From Sphingomonadales bacterium (GTDB lineage Bacteria; Pseudomonadota; Alphaproteobacteria; Sphingomonadales; Sphingomonadaceae): a DNA stretch of 9,349 bases. Below the pieces are notes generated by a model. That model saw only the letters and a list, made by a program, of their open reading frames with translations. It did not search any database and was not told the origin of the DNA. Made by a program: the position numbers and the translations under genes. The stretch lies in contig RDXA01000418.1 in NCBI GenBank assembly GCA_004292705.1, forward strand, positions 1-9,349, read 5' to 3'. This document shows positions 6,383-9,349 of the stretch, in pieces. Numbering within the stretch: the stretch's first letter is position 1; every line of letters begins with the position of its first letter.

Positions 6383-7066
6383 TCAGTTGTAGACGCAAGC
6401 ATCGAGCCCGTCACGCCTGACGGTGCCGATGCGGCGTTCGATGCGGTTGCCGTGGCGGGCGAGCCAACCGCCGGGGCTTTTGACCGAGCGCTTCTTGGGG
6501 CTGGGCAAGGCGGCGGCCATTCGGCTCGCCTCGTCGACAGAAAGGCGCGCGGCAGAGTGACCGAAATAACGCTGTGCTCCCGCCTCGGCGCCATAGGTGC
6601 CGATCCCGGTTTCGGCGACGTTGAGATAGACCTCCATGATCCGCCGCTTGCCCCAGATCGTCTCGATCCAGAAGGTGAACCACGCTTCCAGCCCCTTCCT
6701 GAAATAGCCGCCACCTTGCCACAGGAACACGTTTTTGGCTGTCTGCTGGCTGATGGTCGACCCGCCGCGGATGCGCCCGCCATTTTCGGCAGCTTCCATG
6801 TTTTCGCGCATGGCCTGCTCGATCGCCTCGGTATCGAAACCGAAATGCTCGCAGAAGCGCGAATCCTCTGCTGCGATCACCGCCGAGACCAGGTCGCGGT
6901 CTATGTTATCGAGGCTTTCCCAATCCTTGGTGATGCCATTGCCGTCCAGCAGCATTGTCGCGGTGACCGGCACAGGAAGCCACTTGAATGCCACCACCAG
7001 CACCAGCGTGAGGCCGATGAAGGTGGCAAAGGCCTTGGCGATGATGCGCGAGATGGTGGAGACCAT
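6383..7066 (-). CDS. mtgA: Monofunctional biosynthetic peptidoglycan transglycosylase
   Basis: MtgA polymerises lipid II into glycan strands on the outer face of the inner membrane (glycosyltransferase family 51) without a transpeptidase domain. The 227-residue product has one N-terminal membrane segment at about 10-30 and the GT51 motifs in order: AAEDSRFCEHFGFD at 65-78 with catalytic Glu67; GGSTISQQTAKNVFL at 101-115; and RRIMEVYLNVAETG at 141-154 with the second key Glu145. The SVDEASRMAAALPSP segment is at 176-190. Length is normal for MtgA. The ATG at 7066 is well supported: an in-frame TAG lies four codons upstream. It is the first gene of the minus-strand block and shares a 103-base upstream region with the divergent amidohydrolase gene. 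Confidence 0.95.
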   Translation of the reverse strand: MVSTISRIIAKAFATFIGLTLVLVVAFKWLPVPVTATMLLDGNGITKDWESLDNIDRDLVSAVIAAEDSRFCEHFGFDTEAIEQAMRENMEAAENGGRIRGGSTISQQTAKNVFLWQGGGYFRKGLEAWFTFWIETIWGKRRIMEVYLNVAETGIGTYGAEAGAQRYFGHSAARLSVDEASRMAAALPSPKKRSVKSPGGWLARHGNRIERRIGTVRRDGLDACVYN

Positions 7067-7088
7067 GCGGCCGCTCTAGCGCAGGCGG

Positions 7089-7120
7089 TGCAGGCAGGGA
7101 AGCATCCGCGCTTGCAGGCA
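7089..7120. repeat. Direct repeat TGCAGGCA in the mtgA/amidohydrolase divergent region
   Basis: TGCAGGCA occurs at 7089-7096 and again at 7113-7120, 24 bases apart start to start. Both copies run into a short G-rich segment, and a shorter GCAGGC lies at 7081-7086. It may be a paired binding site for a regulator of the divergent genes, but no known operator is recognised. Confidence 0.35.
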
Positions 7121-7169
7121 AGGGCGCGTCAGGGTTAGCTAGATGCCATATCCAAGGGGAGACCAATCA

Positions 7170-8501
7170 ATGCGCCTGTTCCACCTCGCCGCGAGCGCGC
7201 TCGCGCTTGCCGCCGCTGCGGCACAGCCCGTGCTCGCCGAAGACCCGGCCACGAAAGCGGCGATCGAGGCGGAGTATGACAACTACCTCGCCCCGCTGTT
7301 TCTCGATTTCCATGCGCACCCGGAAATGGGATTCCTCGAAAACCGCACTGCCGCCAAAATGGCGACCGAATTGCGCGCTGCAGGGCTTGAGGTGACGACC
7401 GGGGTCGGCAAGACTGGCGTGGTCGGCATCCTCAAGAACGGTGATGGCCCCCTGATCCTGCTGCGCGCCGATATGGACGGGTTGCCGGTCGAGGAGAAAT
7501 CAGGCCTCGCCTATGCCTCCAAGGCGATGCAGGTGGGCGAGGACGGGAAGGAATACCCGGTGATGCACGCCTGCGGGCATGATGTGCACATCACCTCGCT
7601 GGTCGGCACCGCGCGGCGGCTGGTGGACATGAAGAGCCAGTGGAAGGGCACGCTGATGTTCATCGTCCAGCCTGCCGAGGAAGGCGTGCGCGGGGCAAAG
7701 GCGATGATGGAGGACGGACTCTACACCCGCTTCGGCAAGCCCGACTATGCGCTCGCTTTCCACGTCGCGGCGGAACTGGAGACGGGCAAGGTTTCGGCTT
7801 CGGAGGGGATCCAGTATTCAAGTTCGGATTCGCTCGACATCCGCGTGCCCGGCATCGGTACCCATGGGGCTGCGCCGCATCTGGGGCGCGATCCGGTCTA
7901 CATCGCCTCGCAGATCGTCACCGCGCTGCAATCGATCGATAGCCGCGAGATTTCGCCGACCAAGCCGGTGGTGGTGACGGTCGGATCGTTCCATGCAGGC
8001 TCCAAGCACAACATCATCTCCGACGAGGCAAAGCTTCAGGTCACGGTGCGCGCCAATGACGAGGAGACCCGCGAACAGGTGATCGCCACGGTCGAGCGGA
8101 TCGCGGTCAATATCGGCAAGGCGCATGGCCTGCCCGATAACCTGCCGGTCGAGGTCAAGCGTCTCTCGGGCACCCCGACCACCATCAATGACCCGGCGCT
8201 CGCCCGCCGGCTCAACGCGATGATGCAGCGGGAGTTGGGTGCTGCGGCGTTCCAGCCGTTCGAGCAGAAGAACATGGGCGCGGAGGACTTCACCTATTTC
8301 GTCGCGCAGGACACGGGCGTGCCGGGCTATTACTTCGCGGTTGGCGGGACGACGCCGGAACGCATTGCCGCGGCCAAGGCGGGTGGACCGCCGATTGCCG
8401 GACACCATTCTCCGCTATTCCAGATCGCCCCCCGCGAAAGCGTAGTGCTGGGTACCCGGGCGATGGTGGCAGCCGTGCTTGAGCTGGCACCGGCGAAGTA
8501 G
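7170..8501 (+). CDS. Exported M20-family amidohydrolase (aminoacylase / carboxypeptidase type)
   Basis: A 443-residue metallohydrolase of the M20D group, which cleaves N-acyl amino acids, amino-acid conjugates or short peptides; the true substrate is unknown. A signal peptide covers about residues 1-23 (cleavage after VLA), so it works in the periplasm or outside, unlike many cytoplasmic relatives. The two-metal site is visible: Cys135 and His137 in HACGHDVH, Glu170-Glu171 in QPAEEG (base and ligand), His198 in AFHV, and His412-His413 in GHHSP. RADMDGLPVEE at 99-109 and MGAEDF at 369-374 are family segments. The dimerisation domain is about 215-325. The ATG at 7170 has GGGGAG eight bases upstream; an in-frame ATG at 7143 has no ribosome site and would hide the signal peptide. 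It diverges from mtgA and converges on rpoH. Confidence 0.93.
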   Translation: MRLFHLAASALALAAAAAQPVLAEDPATKAAIEAEYDNYLAPLFLDFHAHPEMGFLENRTAAKMATELRAAGLEVTTGVGKTGVVGILKNGDGPLILLRADMDGLPVEEKSGLAYASKAMQVGEDGKEYPVMHACGHDVHITSLVGTARRLVDMKSQWKGTLMFIVQPAEEGVRGAKAMMEDGLYTRFGKPDYALAFHVAAELETGKVSASEGIQYSSSDSLDIRVPGIGTHGAAPHLGRDPVYIASQIVTALQSIDSREISPTKPVVVTVGSFHAGSKHNIISDEAKLQVTVRANDEETREQVIATVERIAVNIGKAHGLPDNLPVEVKRLSGTPTTINDPALARRLNAMMQRELGAAAFQPFEQKNMGAEDFTYFVAQDTGVPGYYFAVGGTTPERIAAAKAGGPPIAGHHSPLFQIAPRESVVLGTRAMVAAVLELAPAK

Positions 8502-8506
8502 AACCG

Positions 8507-8527
8507 ACCATTTGTTCCCCAAATGGT
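8507..8527 (+). other. Perfect hairpin just after the amidohydrolase stop codon
   Basis: ACCATTTG (8507-8514) pairs exactly with CAAATGGT (8520-8527) around a five-base loop, six bases after the stop. No T tract follows, so it is probably not a terminator by itself; it may protect the 3' end of the mRNA, with termination at the hairpin further on. Confidence 0.5.
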
Positions 8528-8557
8528 TCATGTGAAGCATTGGCGGAGCCACCATGC

Positions 8558-8592
8558 AAAAAGGGCGCTGCGATCCGTCGCAACGCCCTTTT
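8558..8592 (-). terminator. Two-way intrinsic terminator between the amidohydrolase gene and rpoH
   Basis: AAAAGGGCG (8559-8567) pairs with CGCCCTTTT (8584-8592), and an inner TGCGA/TCGCA stem (8569-8573 with 8578-8582) closes on a four-base loop. The A run at one end and the T run at the other suit both strands. The one internal mismatch (C8568/A8583) becomes a U-G wobble in minus-strand RNA, so the structure is best for rpoH transcripts. Confidence 0.85.
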
Positions 8593-8661
8593 CATTGTTA
8601 ACATCCAGCGCGTGATGAGTGTGCAACGACTGCGCAACGACAGCGCTATGCCTTGCCCTGC

Positions 8662-9349
8662 TTACGCCATGCCGGGCAGCAGCCGCTCGCCTGCGATCCG
8701 CTGCATGGCCTTTTGCAGCTTTTCAAAAGCACGCACCTCGATCTGGCGGATGCGTTCGCGGCTGACGTCATAGGCCTGCGACAGTTCTTCGAGTGTCTGC
8801 GGCTTTTCCGTCAGGCGGCGTTCGGTCAGGATGTGGCGTTCGCGTTCGTTGAGGCTGTTCATTGCCTCGCTGAGCATTTCCATCCGCATCTGCGATTCTT
8901 CCGCATCGGCTACGGTCTCGTCCTGCAGCGGGCGGTCATCCGCCAGCCAGTCCTGCCATTCGCCCGAGCCTTCCTCGCCTCCGCGCATCGGCGTGTTGAG
9001 CGAGCCGTCGCCGCCCATCATCATCCGGCGGTTCATGTTGATCACTTCCTGCTCGGGCACGCCGAGGTCGGTCGCGATCTTGGCCAGATCGTCGGGGCGC
9101 AGGTCGGTATCCTCGTAAGCGTCGAGGTTCTTCTTCATCCGGCGCAAGTTGAAGAACAGCTTCTTCTGCGCGGCGGTGGTGCCCATTTTCACGAGGCTCC
9201 ACGAACGCAGGATATACTCCTGGATCGAGGCCTTGATCCACCACATCGCATAGGTCGCGAGGCGGAAGCCGCGATCGGGTTCGAACTTCTTGACGCCCTG
9301 CATCAGGCCGACGTTCCCTTCCGAGATGAGGTCGGCGACGGGCAGGCCA
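8662..9349 (-). CDS. rpoH: RNA polymerase heat-shock sigma factor RpoH (sigma-32), N-terminus missing
   Basis: The C-terminal 228 residues are present and the frame stays open to the right edge. Relative to full RpoH about 70-80 residues are missing. The fragment starts inside region 2 (LPVADLISEGNVGLMQGVKKFEP and so on), with the region 2.3-2.4 segment YAMWWIKASIQEYILRSWSLVK at about 33-54. The RpoH box QKKLFFNLR at 61-69 sets it apart from RpoD-type factors. Region 3 contains a Met- and Gly-rich stretch (MMMGGDG). Region 4.2 has the helix-turn-helix LEELSQAYDVSRERIRQIEV at about 186-205. RpoH directs heat-shock transcription, and clpP in this window has a fitting -35 box. Alphaproteobacteria often carry more than one rpoH copy, and this could be either. 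A strong terminator follows its stop. Confidence 0.95.
   Translation of the reverse strand, partial: GLPVADLISEGNVGLMQGVKKFEPDRGFRLATYAMWWIKASIQEYILRSWSLVKMGTTAAQKKLFFNLRRMKKNLDAYEDTDLRPDDLAKIATDLGVPEQEVINMNRRMMMGGDGSLNTPMRGGEEGSGEWQDWLADDRPLQDETVADAEESQMRMEMLSEAMNSLNERERHILTERRLTEKPQTLEELSQAYDVSRERIRQIEVRAFEKLQKAMQRIAGERLLPGMA

Noticed and set aside
5461..6420. 319-codon plus-strand open frame opposite the CDF transporter
   Set aside because: Antisense shadow of a certain gene; its composition is the expected complement of the transporter codons.
5428..6783. 451-codon reading of the CDF gene
   Set aside because: The first ~136 codons overlap mtgA in another frame and show no transporter features; the His-rich family N-terminus begins at 6375.

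Overview
The window is a high-GC, gene-dense chromosomal segment with no sign of mobile DNA. The codon use, the RpoH-type sigma factor, an ECF sigma factor paired with an RskA-type anti-sigma factor, and the ClpP and ClpX sequences all suggest an alphaproteobacterium. A marine or freshwater Sphingomonadales member (Erythrobacter/Porphyrobacter-like) is the best guess. That assignment is inferred from family resemblance, without a database search.

Layout. The left edge holds the first 45 codons of an exported protein on the minus strand (1-137). It diverges from clpP (300-1004), which is followed by clpX (1203-2468) with its own 198-base upstream region. clpX meets a membrane-anchored NodB-type polysaccharide deacetylase (2465-3196, minus) head to head, with overlapping stop codons. 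Next on the minus strand comes a secreted FAS1/fasciclin-domain protein (3336-3893). Upstream of it lies a tightly packed minus-strand block read in the order mtgA (7066-6383), a zinc-type cation diffusion facilitator (6375-5428), an ECF sigma factor (5428-4841) and an RskA-type anti-sigma factor (4844-4035). A secreted M20 amidohydrolase/peptidase (7170-8501) diverges from mtgA. It converges, across a strong two-way terminator, on rpoH (8662 to beyond the right edge, minus).

How the genes work together. Two themes stand out. The first is protein quality control: clpP has a CCCTTGAAA element typical of heat-shock (sigma-32) promoters, and rpoH, which encodes that sigma factor, is at the other end of the window. 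The second is an envelope stress module: a sigma factor and its membrane anti-sigma factor beside a fasciclin gene, an arrangement known from mycobacterial sigK-rskA and mpt70/mpt83. A GCATCC-N15-CCGTAA element upstream of the fasciclin gene resembles the SigK promoter. Peptidoglycan polymerisation (MtgA) and metal export (CDF) share the sigma operon.

The most unusual structure is in the untranslated parts of the fasciclin transcript. Its 3' end forms two strong hairpins whose loops are CU-rich and anti-Shine-Dalgarno-like (one contains CCCCUCCC, the other UUCCUCC). Its 5' end forms a hairpin showing AGGAGGG in the loop, and seven bases there are exactly complementary to the first 3' loop. 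This resembles the alphaproteobacterial CCUCCUCCC-loop small RNAs and may be a 3'UTR-derived small RNA or a self-regulating mRNA. No gene-free stretch exceeds 300 bases, and I see no tRNA, rRNA, CRISPR array or insertion sequence.
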